64,000 bases of DNA from an uncultured Poribacteria bacterium. Lineage in GTDB: Bacteria; Poribacteria; WGA-4E; WGA-3G. The notes below the pieces were generated by a model. The model did no database searches and was not told the DNA's origin. It saw only the letters and a list, made by a program, of their open reading frames with translations. Numbering within the stretch: the first letter of the stretch is position 1; each line of letters begins with the position of its first letter. The stretch spans positions 3,202,217-3,266,216 of the forward strand of contig OX639992.1 in the NCBI GenBank assembly GCA_951828515.1, written 5' to 3'. The translations under genes were made by a program, and so were the position numbers. This document shows, one piece after another, positions 56,205 to 64,000 of the stretch.

Positions 56205-59200
56205 CTACTGGAGCTTTTCAAGGGGAATATGAAACATTCTGCCTTGCTGGGTGGCAATGTAAAGTTTGTCATTATTAACCACAAGAGAGCTAACGTTATC
56301 TGGAACACTTGGGGAAACCTGATGCCATTTTCCAGGGTCATCTAAACGATAGACCCCGGTATCACCGGCACCATAAACGTTGGTATGATTGACAGTGAGT
56401 CTATCTATAACGGGCCGAACACGTATTTCAGTGGTAAGCACACGCCAGTGTTCGCCGTTCTGTGAAGCCAAAACGCCTTCGTCCGTTGCTATGTAAACCG
56501 TTGACCCCGCAAAAACTATCTCTTTGAAGCAGGTAAAGCGGAGCGGAAGGCTTGGTGTGATGTCTTTCCAACTGTCACCCGCATCAAGCGATTGAAACAG
56601 TGTGCCATCCCGTTTTCCCACGTAGACAGCCTCCTCTGAAGCAGCCAACCTGAACCCTCTTCTCCAAGACGTAGGTCTTGACTGTTCGTCGAGGTCTATC
56701 AATCCCGTATTTTTCCATTCTGAATCGCCGGGTTTCCATTTGAAAAGCACTCGCTGGTATTCCACATAGAACGTCCCATTACTGGTCGCGAATCCACCGG
56801 TTATCGCTTGGGTGACAGTACCACGCAGTGCCTTTACCAAGTTAGGATCCATACTCATTTCATCAGGTAACGAGAGTTTCGCTTCTGCAACAGATTTCCA
56901 CAATTCGGTGGACAGCATTTCTTTGTAAAAAGCGGGTATTCCTTGAACTGGCGCGAATACATTGGCATCCTTAGATAACCGGTAGATACGCAGATTCTCT
57001 TCTTCATCCGCAATCCCATATAGAGTTCCGTCTGCAACCGCCAAGTTTGAATTAGAGGAGAACTTAACGAGAGACTGTTTTTTCCCTGTCGATTTGGAAT
57101 CGATCAGAATACTTTTCCACGATTCACCGGCGTCGGTTGATTGAACAATGTCGGGATAGGTATACGCATAGAGTCGATTGTTGAATGCCACCAAACTTCC
57201 TATACTCGTCCCTATGATCCCATCCATAAACGGGTGCCACGATTCGCCGGCATCAATTGTTCGATAAATCCCGTTCGTTCCAACGACATAAAAAATACTT
57301 CCGTTCACACCTATATGCCGCGAATTAAGACCCGTCAAGGCGCGCGTGTTAACGCCAAGTTTTGTCCAAGTTTTCCCCGCATCCGTTGAACGAAATTGCT
57401 CAACACCTTGTGTGATAAGCGTCTCACCAGCTACCCAAAATTCCATACCAGATCCATTAAAAAAGAGAGATCCACCTTTAGGCGTTATCTCCGTCCATGA
57501 TTCACCCAAGTCATCTGAGTGGAAAATCGAACAATGATGGACGTTTGAATTCGCTTTTATCTGCGCTTTCATTTCAGTCGGATGCCATATAGAGTGAGCC
57601 CGACCCACTCCAACATAAAGATTGTTTTCAAAAGCTGTCAGAAAGTGAATAGCATTGGAGAACGGCACCGGCACCTGTTCCCGCCGTTCTGTGTTGGGAA
57701 GATAGAACCCGTTGGCTGTGTTAGCTAATGTCTCGTCTTCAAAAGATTGGGTAGTTTTGAAAGTTTCCACTCGCACCTGCTTCCAAACATCTGCGTTGAG
57801 ATGGTAGAGTCCCGCGTTTGTGCCAGCAAATACGGTGTTTCCGATTGCCGCCACTGCATGAATGCGTTTGCCCGACAACCCTTCGTTAAGCGAGTCCCAT
57901 TGTGTCCCAGCATCGGTAGATCGGAAAATGCCTTTATCTCGAAACGCAAGATACATTGTAATGCCTGTTCGCGAACCGCTGATTTGCGGCGCATCGGTGA
58001 CTATCAGCCCAACAAGACGACGTCCCTTTGGCCGAGGGCAAAGGATGTTCCATGTCTCGCCATCGTCCCTTGAAGCGAAAATTTCATCAGCAGAAACGAT
58101 ATAGAGAGCACCCTTATGCTCTGCCATAGACATATCCCCGAGAGTTGGAATATTCGTATTGATACGCGTCCAAGCCGGGGTGTCCGCTGTCGATCTGTAG
58201 ATACCCGTTTGTGTGTCAATGTAGAGTGTGCCGTTAGATGCAGCAAAGGTATCAAAGATTGGGGTCCCTTGGGGACCGCTTGCCTGTGTCCACTGTGCTG
58301 TAGAGAATTTAGCGGGGACATCCGCTTCCGTAGCGGTCGTCAGATCCGCTTCAGAAGTCTGTAAACCGGCACTGTTACTTTTTTCCGGGGATACGGCACT
58401 TCCGACCTGATTTCGGACATCTGGCTTTGAATTAACATTAAGCAGAAAAGGCACATCAATGATTTCAATGGTCGGCTCGGATTCTGCCTCGAAGCTATAC
58501 GGGTGTTGAAAACGGGTGAGGTAGGGATGGATCGCGCCTAACAGCAAAGCGATTAGCAGGGTGGCGGTGCCGAAAGCAACCCATGGAAGCAGCGGTTTCG
58601 CAGCCGGAGGCGGTGTCGGTTTCAGGTCGGCGATCTGTTTCATAATGTTGCTTGTTAGATTTTCCGATAACTGGACACCACCGAGAACCTTTTGAACCAA
58701 GTACTCTTGGTCATCGAGTAAACGTTTCCGCGCCCGACGCAGCCGACTCTTAATTGTGTTCACGGATACACCGAGGAATTTGCCAATCTCTTTTGTCGTC
58801 ATATCACCGAGATAGTAGAGCGTCACCACAGTGCGTTCACTCTCCGGTAACTTCTTCAGCAACTTCTTGACGGTTGCATGCTGACGTTCAATCGCCTCTG
58901 TCTCGCGTTGCTCCGATACATAACAGGCGTAAGAAAATTCCTCTATCTCTTTTCTACTTGTTGCGTCCAGTGATTGCACCGCAGGTTTGTGTCTGTTGAA
59001 CCAATTAATGCAGAGTCGATCGACAATGACATAGAGCCATCCGGAAAATTGACTGGGATTTTTAAGGGTTCCAAGTTTCTTGTATACTTGGAGAAAGACG
59101 TCTTGTGTAATTTCTTCAGCGTAGTGAAAATCGCCAATCTTCCGCCATACCAAGGCATGGACACCCTTTCGGTATTTCTGGACTAAGGTGCCAAATGCAT

Positions 59201-59252
59201 CGTCGTCGCCTGATAAAATTCTTTGAATTAATTGGACATCGTCTTTTATCAT
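56205..59252 (-). CDS. ECF sigma factor fused to a transmembrane helix and an Asp-box propeller (copy 2)
   Basis: 1015 residues with the plan of copy 1: sigma2 (8-92, DFHYAEEITQDVFLQVYKKL), sigma4 (128-180, LPESERTVVTLYYLGDMTTK and VNTIKSRLRRARKRL), linker KPTPPP, a helix at 222-241 (LPWVAFGTATLLIALLLGAI) and a propeller with boxes SRDDGETW, STDAGTQW, SDDLGESW, STDAGKTW, TIDAGESW and SLDAGDSW. About 50 extra residues sit in the propeller relative to copy 1. GGAGGATCCTG before the ATG matches copy 1. It starts 56 bp after the protease gene, so the two may share a transcript. Confidence 0.92.
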   Translation of the reverse strand: MIKDDVQLIQRILSGDDDAFGTLVQKYRKGVHALVWRKIGDFHYAEEITQDVFLQVYKKLGTLKNPSQFSGWLYVIVDRLCINWFNRHKPAVQSLDATSRKEIEEFSYACYVSEQRETEAIERQHATVKKLLKKLPESERTVVTLYYLGDMTTKEIGKFLGVSVNTIKSRLRRARKRLLDDQEYLVQKVLGGVQLSENLTSNIMKQIADLKPTPPPAAKPLLPWVAFGTATLLIALLLGAIHPYLTRFQHPYSFEAESEPTIEIIDVPFLLNVNSKPDVRNQVGSAVSPEKSNSAGLQTSEADLTTATEADVPAKFSTAQWTQASGPQGTPIFDTFAASNGTLYIDTQTGIYRSTADTPAWTRINTNIPTLGDMSMAEHKGALYIVSADEIFASRDDGETWNILCPRPKGRRLVGLIVTDAPQISGSRTGITMYLAFRDKGIFRSTDAGTQWDSLNEGLSGKRIHAVAAIGNTVFAGTNAGLYHLNADVWKQVRVETFKTTQSFEDETLANTANGFYLPNTERREQVPVPFSNAIHFLTAFENNLYVGVGRAHSIWHPTEMKAQIKANSNVHHCSIFHSDDLGESWTEITPKGGSLFFNGSGMEFWVAGETLITQGVEQFRSTDAGKTWTKLGVNTRALTGLNSRHIGVNGSIFYVVGTNGIYRTIDAGESWHPFMDGIIGTSIGSLVAFNNRLYAYTYPDIVQSTDAGESWKSILIDSKSTGKKQSLVKFSSNSNLAVADGTLYGIADEEENLRIYRLSKDANVFAPVQGIPAFYKEMLSTELWKSVAEAKLSLPDEMSMDPNLVKALRGTVTQAITGGFATSNGTFYVEYQRVLFKWKPGDSEWKNTGLIDLDEQSRPTSWRRGFRLAASEEAVYVGKRDGTLFQSLDAGDSWKDITPSLPLRFTCFKEIVFAGSTVYIATDEGVLASQNGEHWRVLTTEIRVRPVIDRLTVNHTNVYGAGDTGVYRLDDPGKWHQVSPSVPDNVSSLVVNNDKLYIATQQGRMFHIPLEKLQ

Positions 59253-59308
59253 CAGGATCCTCCATGATGCGCGAACAGACTTGGTTGCGCTTTACATTTT
59301 ACCATCAT

Positions 59309-61162
59309 TCATTTCAAAAGGTGGAGTTTTTCCTCAATGTCTGCCATGAGGACTCGATCGCTCTCCCATTTTGCGAGTTTCAACGCCGTTCGGAGATCTG
59401 CCTTTGCTTCCAAAACATTCCCTATCTCAACCTTTACACAACCTCGTTTATAGTAGGCTTCAGCATAATCAGGTTTTATGTAGACCGCTGTATCATAATC
59501 CTTGGTAGCTCCACTATGGTTTCCCAAATTCGATTGTGCCTCGCCTCGGGTTTTGTAGACTTCAGCAAGCTCAGGGTCAAGCAGAATCGCGGTGTCACAA
59601 TCTTCAATCGCTCCTTTACTGTCGCTGTGTTGCAATTTCACGGCGGCTCGCTTGCTGTAGACATAAGCAACAAAGTCAACATCCTCTGGAGCGAGACGGA
59701 CAGACTCGGCATAGTCTTTGACGGATCCGTCCTTGTCCTCCAATTTAGCCTTTGCGTCAGCACGATGAACGTATGTGCTGGCAAGCACCGCATTTTTTGG
59801 TTTCAGGCGAATCACTTCGTCATAATCTTCAATAGCACTCTGATTATTTCCTACATCAAACTTTGCGATCCCGCGGTTGAGATATGCGACGATGAGGATA
59901 CCCCGGGTGTTTGGTTTCAGACGAATCGCTTCATCATAATCTGTGATTGCTCCGTTCTTATCCCCGGAATCCGATTTTGCGCTGGCTCGTTTAACGTATG
60001 CGAGCGGAAATATAACGCCCTTCGGTTTTAGACGAATTGCGGTATTGTAGTCTTCAATCGCTATTTCATAATCTCCCAAATCCGCCCTTAGATTTCCGCG
60101 GTTAAGGTATGCTTCAACATTCTCTGGATCAAGGCGAATCGCTGTATTATAGTCTTTGATGGCTTCCTTAGGGTGCCGCAAGTTCCTTTTTGCGACACCA
60201 CGATTTACGTAGACAGCCGCATAATCGAGTCCAGTGCCAATAGCGGCATTGTAGTCCTTGATAGCCCCCTTATAGTCTCCTAAATTATACTTTGCCGATC
60301 CTCGTTTGGCATAGACAGCCGCAAAATCGGGGGTTAGACGTATAGCGGCGTCGTAACCCGCGATGGCACCCTTGGCACTTCCTATGACCTTCTCCGCATC
60401 GCCTCGATTAGCAAGTGCGTAGGCACGTATCATGGGTTCGGCTCGCCACTCTTCCAAAGATTTCTCTTGCTCAGACATATTTTCAAGCAATGCTTTAAGA
60501 CGATTTGAAGGGATAATGTATCCTGAACTTTTGGTTTCGCCACCCTCTATACAAATCCCTATTACTTCTCCGGTGCCATTCAGAACGGGACCGCCACTGT
60601 ACCCCGGAAGAAGTGTGGCTTTCACGCGGAAGAATCCATCAGTGATTCGACTTATTGTTCCCTCTATGATTTTACCCAGGGCATTCTTGTGAGGACTCCC
60701 GTGGGTCCCCACGGCGATAACCTTTTCACCAAGTTTCACCGCATCACTATCCCCCAGTTGGAGGACTCCTGCTTCCTTACCTTCAACCTTTAAGATAACC
60801 AAATCATACTCCGGATCGCTTGCCACAACACCTTTAATCGTATATTGCGCTGGTTGGTGAACCGATCTCATCTCCCAAGTATAGGACTTGCCATGAATGC
60901 CGGCAAGGACGTGAACACTGGTGACAATCAGATCCCGTCCAACGAAGAAACCGCTTCCGTTGCCGATTGTCCCATCATCGGCGTTAACAATTAAGATGAC
61001 CGTAGCGGTTTTTCCGATGAGGGCAGTGCGTTGGTTCGGGTTCAGCAATAGAGTGTTTCTTTCGATGTGCGTATCCTGCAGTGCAAGCCCGTCTGCGTAG
61101 GATAACAGGAAACCTAACGCTAAACACCCGATTAACGCCGACACTTTGCCAATAAATTTCAT
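59309..61162 (-). CDS. Exported trypsin-like serine protease with TPR repeats
   Basis: 617 residues: a signal peptide (GKVSALIGCLALGFLLSYAD), an S1C/HtrA-like protease domain (45-225) with H84 in TSVHVLAG, D120 in DPEYDLVILKV and S189 in PGYSGGPV, then about ten tetratricopeptide repeats (240-590, such as AIKDYNTAIRLDPENVEAYL). No PDZ domain is present. It works outside the cytoplasmic membrane. Its position directly before a membrane-tethered sigma factor suggests, as inference only, a role in processing that sensor. An ECF-like promoter candidate is 60 bp upstream. Confidence 0.9.
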   Translation of the reverse strand: MKFIGKVSALIGCLALGFLLSYADGLALQDTHIERNTLLLNPNQRTALIGKTATVILIVNADDGTIGNGSGFFVGRDLIVTSVHVLAGIHGKSYTWEMRSVHQPAQYTIKGVVASDPEYDLVILKVEGKEAGVLQLGDSDAVKLGEKVIAVGTHGSPHKNALGKIIEGTISRITDGFFRVKATLLPGYSGGPVLNGTGEVIGICIEGGETKSSGYIIPSNRLKALLENMSEQEKSLEEWRAEPMIRAYALANRGDAEKVIGSAKGAIAGYDAAIRLTPDFAAVYAKRGSAKYNLGDYKGAIKDYNAAIGTGLDYAAVYVNRGVAKRNLRHPKEAIKDYNTAIRLDPENVEAYLNRGNLRADLGDYEIAIEDYNTAIRLKPKGVIFPLAYVKRASAKSDSGDKNGAITDYDEAIRLKPNTRGILIVAYLNRGIAKFDVGNNQSAIEDYDEVIRLKPKNAVLASTYVHRADAKAKLEDKDGSVKDYAESVRLAPEDVDFVAYVYSKRAAVKLQHSDSKGAIEDCDTAILLDPELAEVYKTRGEAQSNLGNHSGATKDYDTAVYIKPDYAEAYYKRGCVKVEIGNVLEAKADLRTALKLAKWESDRVLMADIEEKLHLLK

Positions 61163-61224
61163 CTAAACATATCCCTGTATCTTAAAGGTCGTTGTGATCA
61201 TAGCCCCCTATTGTTCCCTATTAT

Positions 61225-61256
61225 TAAAGACACATTTTCGGGACGGAAAGGGTGCA
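61225..61256 (-). promoter_or_regulatory. ECF-type promoter candidate, copy 3
   Basis: TGCACC (61256-61251), an 18-bp spacer and TGTCTTTA (61232-61225), preceded by TTTTTTCAAATTATGCA as in the other copies. It differs from copies 1 and 2 in the second half of the -35 and in the spacer. Confidence 0.5.
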
Positions 61257-61474
61257 TAATTTGAAAAAATGTAAAAATTAGGAGTCGGCGGTCAGTGGTC
61301 GGGATTCGGAGATCCCTACTATATAGTTGGCAGTTACCAGTTGTGAGGAATTCCCTAACTCCCTTATTAGGGGGTGTGAGCGTCGCGACCAAGAGGTCGA
61401 TCCTATAGAAGATAGTGTTGTTGGTGGTGATTAGATGCGGGGAGTGGGAGGATTACCGGGCTTATGCCGTAAAT

Positions 61475-61610
61475 TATAGTAAAGCCCGAAAATACTTGCA
61501 CGCTCTTGAAAACACAAAACCCACATTGCTGGCGAGGTGTTTTTGATAGGGCGTTTCCCCCTAACCTCGCCGCATTACAGAGTGTAAACTTAATTATGGG
61601 TTTTACTATA
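61475..61610. repeat. MITE-like element A, copy 3 (136 bp)
   Basis: Ends TATAGTAAAGCCC and GGGTTTTACTATA, same interior as 41327-41462. The surrounding 61260-61740 has only more hairpin words (GGGATTCGGAGATCCCTAC, GCGACCAAGAGGTCGATCC) and no supported gene. Confidence 0.8.
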
Positions 61611-61741
61611 ACAGTTGGCGGTACAAATAGGCTTCAGTGGTTGGTCGTTGAGATTGTCTGAATTGGGATTTAAGGAAAGGGCGAACATGATGTCGCCCCT
61701 CCATTTGCCGTATTGAGATATACATTGATTTCGCGCGATGA

Positions 61742-62821
61742 TTACTTTTTACCTTGCTTAAGTCTACCCCAGAGAGTTGTCTGTTTGCGTGTACTGGGGA
61801 AGACGGAAAAGTATGTTCCCGGCACCCATGCTGGAGATTGATACCAAGCCGCATCCTTTACAAGAGCTTTTCCGTGTCCGTTCCCGCTTGCATCTATGAC
61901 GCGGATATCACTGGTCGCAACTGAGCCCGAATAAACATAGACAATCCATTTACCATTGGGCGACCACGCAGGATATCGAACCTGAGGAAACGGAGATTCT
62001 TTGACGTTCTTGTGTCCCGCTATAGGACCGTCTTGGGTGAGTTGACGAAAATTCTTGCCATCTACATCCATCGTACATAGATGCACCTGCTCGGTCTTGG
62101 GAACACGCATACTAAAAGCGATCTGTTTGCCATCAGGTGACCACGCACATTCACTCTGTAATATGGCATCGAGTGCCTGTACTGCTTTGTCATCAAGACG
62201 TCTCAACCTTCTCCCATCGGCATCCATCACATAAATGCCTTTCCTGTCATTACCCCGATGGTAGGAGACAAACGCAATCCATTGGCTGTCTGGTGACCAA
62301 GCCGGTTTCAAGTTTTTTCCTTGATCTGTCAATTGCACTAAATTTTCACCGTTGATATCCGCTTTGTAGATGTGGCTCGCTATATTTACTTCACCCCATT
62401 CCATCAAGAGAATATCTTCAGGGGCATCAGAGTCAAACGCAATCCATTTCCCATCTGGTGACCAAGCCGGTGCCCATTCTTTCGCGTGGCGTTGTGTGAG
62501 TCGGTGATGTTCCCCTGTTCTAACATTCATCACATAAATTTTGAAGGTCCCATCTCGGTTAGAGGTATACGCCAAAAAACGTCCATCTGGCGACCACGTT
62601 GGGTCTCGATCATGTGCCGGATGGTTTGTGAGTAAGCGGTGGTTCTCGCTGATGGTATCCATGAGATAGATATCAAAGTTCCCGCTTTTGTTGAAAGTAT
62701 AGGAGATATATCTAACGCCATAATCTTCTGCACAGACGCTACTTATGAACAACATGTGGCTTAACAGAAGTACAACAAAAAACACAGACGACATGTATTT
62801 ATTTTTTTTAGTCAATTCCAT
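61742..62821 (-). CDS. Secreted PD40/TolB-type beta-propeller with WG tail
   Basis: 359 residues: a signal peptide (YMSSVFFVVLLLSHMLFISS, cut near VCA), then five or six PD40 units (PTWSPDGRFLAYTSNRDG, PAWSPDGKWIAFDSDA, PAWSPDSQWIAFVSY, CAWSPDGKQIAFSMR and PAWSPNGKWIVYVYS). It ends RKQTTLWGRLKQGKK. Unlike true TolB there is no tol-pal operon around it. It is the gene after sigma-propeller copy 3 (168 bp gap). Confidence 0.87.
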   Translation of the reverse strand: MELTKKNKYMSSVFFVVLLLSHMLFISSVCAEDYGVRYISYTFNKSGNFDIYLMDTISENHRLLTNHPAHDRDPTWSPDGRFLAYTSNRDGTFKIYVMNVRTGEHHRLTQRHAKEWAPAWSPDGKWIAFDSDAPEDILLMEWGEVNIASHIYKADINGENLVQLTDQGKNLKPAWSPDSQWIAFVSYHRGNDRKGIYVMDADGRRLRRLDDKAVQALDAILQSECAWSPDGKQIAFSMRVPKTEQVHLCTMDVDGKNFRQLTQDGPIAGHKNVKESPFPQVRYPAWSPNGKWIVYVYSGSVATSDIRVIDASGNGHGKALVKDAAWYQSPAWVPGTYFSVFPSTRKQTTLWGRLKQGKK

Positions 62822-62990
62822 GATAGATACCCATGCAAACTTCTTGAAGGTCGGTTCTACTGTAAAACAGTGAAAACGGCACCGCTGATATGTTTAGTTT
62901 AACATACGTGCGTAGTTTTAAGAATCGGAAACTAACAGTCTAACGACAAAGTCTTTTTATCAACTCACGTTAGAATTACTCGTTCATTTG

Positions 62991-64000
62991 CTACTGTAGT
63001 TTTTCAAGGGAGATATGAGACATCCCGCCTTGCATAAGATCAATGTAAAGTTTATTATTGCCGACGATAAGCGCGTCAATTCTATGCCGAATACTTGGAG
63101 AAATCTGTTCCCACTTGCTATGAGTATCTAAACGATAGATCCCGGCATTACCGGCACCATAAATGTCGGTATGATCGACTGCGAATCTATCTATGGCTGG
63201 ACGATCCCCCATTTTATCGGTGAGTACGCGCCAGTGTTCGCCGTTCTGTGAAACCAAGACCCCTTCATCCGTTGCGACGTAAACGGTTGCCCCGACAAAG
63301 ACGATCTCTTTGAAGCGGGTAAAGTGGAGTGGAAGGTTCGGTGTAATATTTCTCCAACTGTTCCCTTCGTCAAGCGATTGAAACAGGGTGCCATTTCGTT
63401 TTCCGACGTAGACGGTCTGTCCGGTAGCCGCCAATCTGAATCCTTGTCTCCAGGGTCTACCCCTCCCCGAGTCTTCGGTAAGGTCTACTAATCCGGTATT
63501 CGTCCATTCTGAATCGCCGGTTTTCCATTTGAAAAGCACTCGCTGGTATTCCGCATAGAACGTTCCATCACTGATCGCAAATCCACCGGTTGTCGCACGG
63601 GTTGCGGCCCTACGCAATGCAGTTATCAATCGAGTATCCATTTCCATGCGATTATAGAGAGAGATATATTTCGCTTCCGTAATAGATTTCCATAATTCGG
63701 TGGACAACATTCCTACATGAAAAGTGGGTATACCTTGAACTGGAGCAAAGATATTGGTATCCGTAGATAAGCGGTAAATACGCAGATTCTCTTCTTCAGA
63801 CGCAATCGCATAAAGTGCGCCCTCTGCAACCACCAAGTTTGAATTAGAAGAGAAATCAACGGGAGCCTTTTCTTCCCCTGTCGATTTGGAATCTATCAGA
63901 ACGCTTTTCCACGATTCACCGGCATCGGTTGATTGGGCAATATCACCGTAGGTATACGCATAGAGTCGGTTGTTGAACGCCACCAGACTTCCTATCCTCG
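62991..64000 (-). CDS. Third sigma-propeller paralogue, C-terminal part, cut by the window edge
   Basis: The frame is open to the right edge; about 336 residues are seen. The sequence runs parallel to the last third of copy 2 (AFNNRLYAYTYGDIAQSTDA, SLDEGNSWRNI, SQNGEHWRVL and an end in SHISLEKLQ). The sigma and membrane parts should lie beyond 64000; this is expected from the paralogues and not seen. Confidence 0.75.
   Translation of the reverse strand, partial: RIGSLVAFNNRLYAYTYGDIAQSTDAGESWKSVLIDSKSTGEEKAPVDFSSNSNLVVAEGALYAIASEEENLRIYRLSTDTNIFAPVQGIPTFHVGMLSTELWKSITEAKYISLYNRMEMDTRLITALRRAATRATTGGFAISDGTFYAEYQRVLFKWKTGDSEWTNTGLVDLTEDSGRGRPWRQGFRLAATGQTVYVGKRNGTLFQSLDEGNSWRNITPNLPLHFTRFKEIVFVGATVYVATDEGVLVSQNGEHWRVLTDKMGDRPAIDRFAVDHTDIYGAGNAGIYRLDTHSKWEQISPSIRHRIDALIVGNNKLYIDLMQGGMSHISLEKLQ

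Noticed and set aside
59195-60031. 278-codon frame on the plus strand opposite the protease-TPR gene
   Set aside because: It mirrors the periodic TPR codons; the minus-strand gene has a signal peptide, catalytic triad and TPR consensus.
61742-62821. TolB of a Tol-Pal system
   Set aside because: Only the PD40 repeats match; there is no TolB N-terminal domain and no tolQRA or pal genes nearby.

Overview
The window looks like a piece of a Candidatus Poribacteria genome (sponge-associated or marine lineage). This is inferred from gene content and style: a giant surface protein ending in a type IX-like C-terminal domain with the NYPNPFNPETWIPY signature, many secreted LamG and propeller proteins, sulfatase, phytanoyl-CoA dioxygenase and mandelate-racemase-type catabolic genes, ECF sigma factors fused to beta-propellers, and intergenic regions packed with short hairpin repeats. 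No rRNA, CRISPR array or phage is seen. One tRNA gene (Leu, CAG) is present.

Layout. 1-10817: the 3' part of a giant adhesin-like gene with leucine-rich repeats, cadherin-like domains, 19 near-identical 99-residue Ig-like units, a dockerin and a sorting domain. 10818-13045: mostly repeats (inverted 37-bp ends, a 321-bp tandem duplication, MITE-like elements) with one small ORF. 13046-25830: metabolic and accessory genes: nitrilase, amidohydrolase, a truncated Nudix gene, a HigBA-like toxin-antitoxin pair, PhyH dioxygenase, two methyltransferases, an Asp-box sialidase-like protein with an enolase-superfamily dehydratase, then a minus-strand run of GHMP kinase, MoxR ATPase, a 29-codon ORF, UDP-glucose dehydrogenase, DUF309 and a zinc-ribbon membrane protein. 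26129-28375: HU gene with consensus promoters, a MITE and an intact IS4-type element. 28397-36139: asd, mtnK, a DnaJ-like protein, an Rpn-type nuclease, a DUF433 and a macrodomain remnant, aspartate aminotransferase, sulfatase. 36149-47292: GGCT-like, LamG, tRNA-Leu, MFS, macrodomain, DUF58, a second nitrilase, a prenyltransferase-fold secreted protein, Gfo/Idh/MocA, DUF547, and a second enolase-superfamily gene.

47584-64000 is the most unusual part: a minus-strand cluster holding three paralogues of an ECF sigma factor joined through one membrane helix to an Asp-box beta-propeller, two paralogous ABC-2 permeases without an ATPase, a trypsin-like protease with TPRs, and three secreted proteins that share a short C-terminal WG-x-L/I-K tail. 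A conserved ECF-promoter-like element lies upstream of both permease genes and the protease gene. The simplest reading, which is inference, is a family of membrane-tethered sigma factors that sense something outside the membrane and control their own envelope gene sets.
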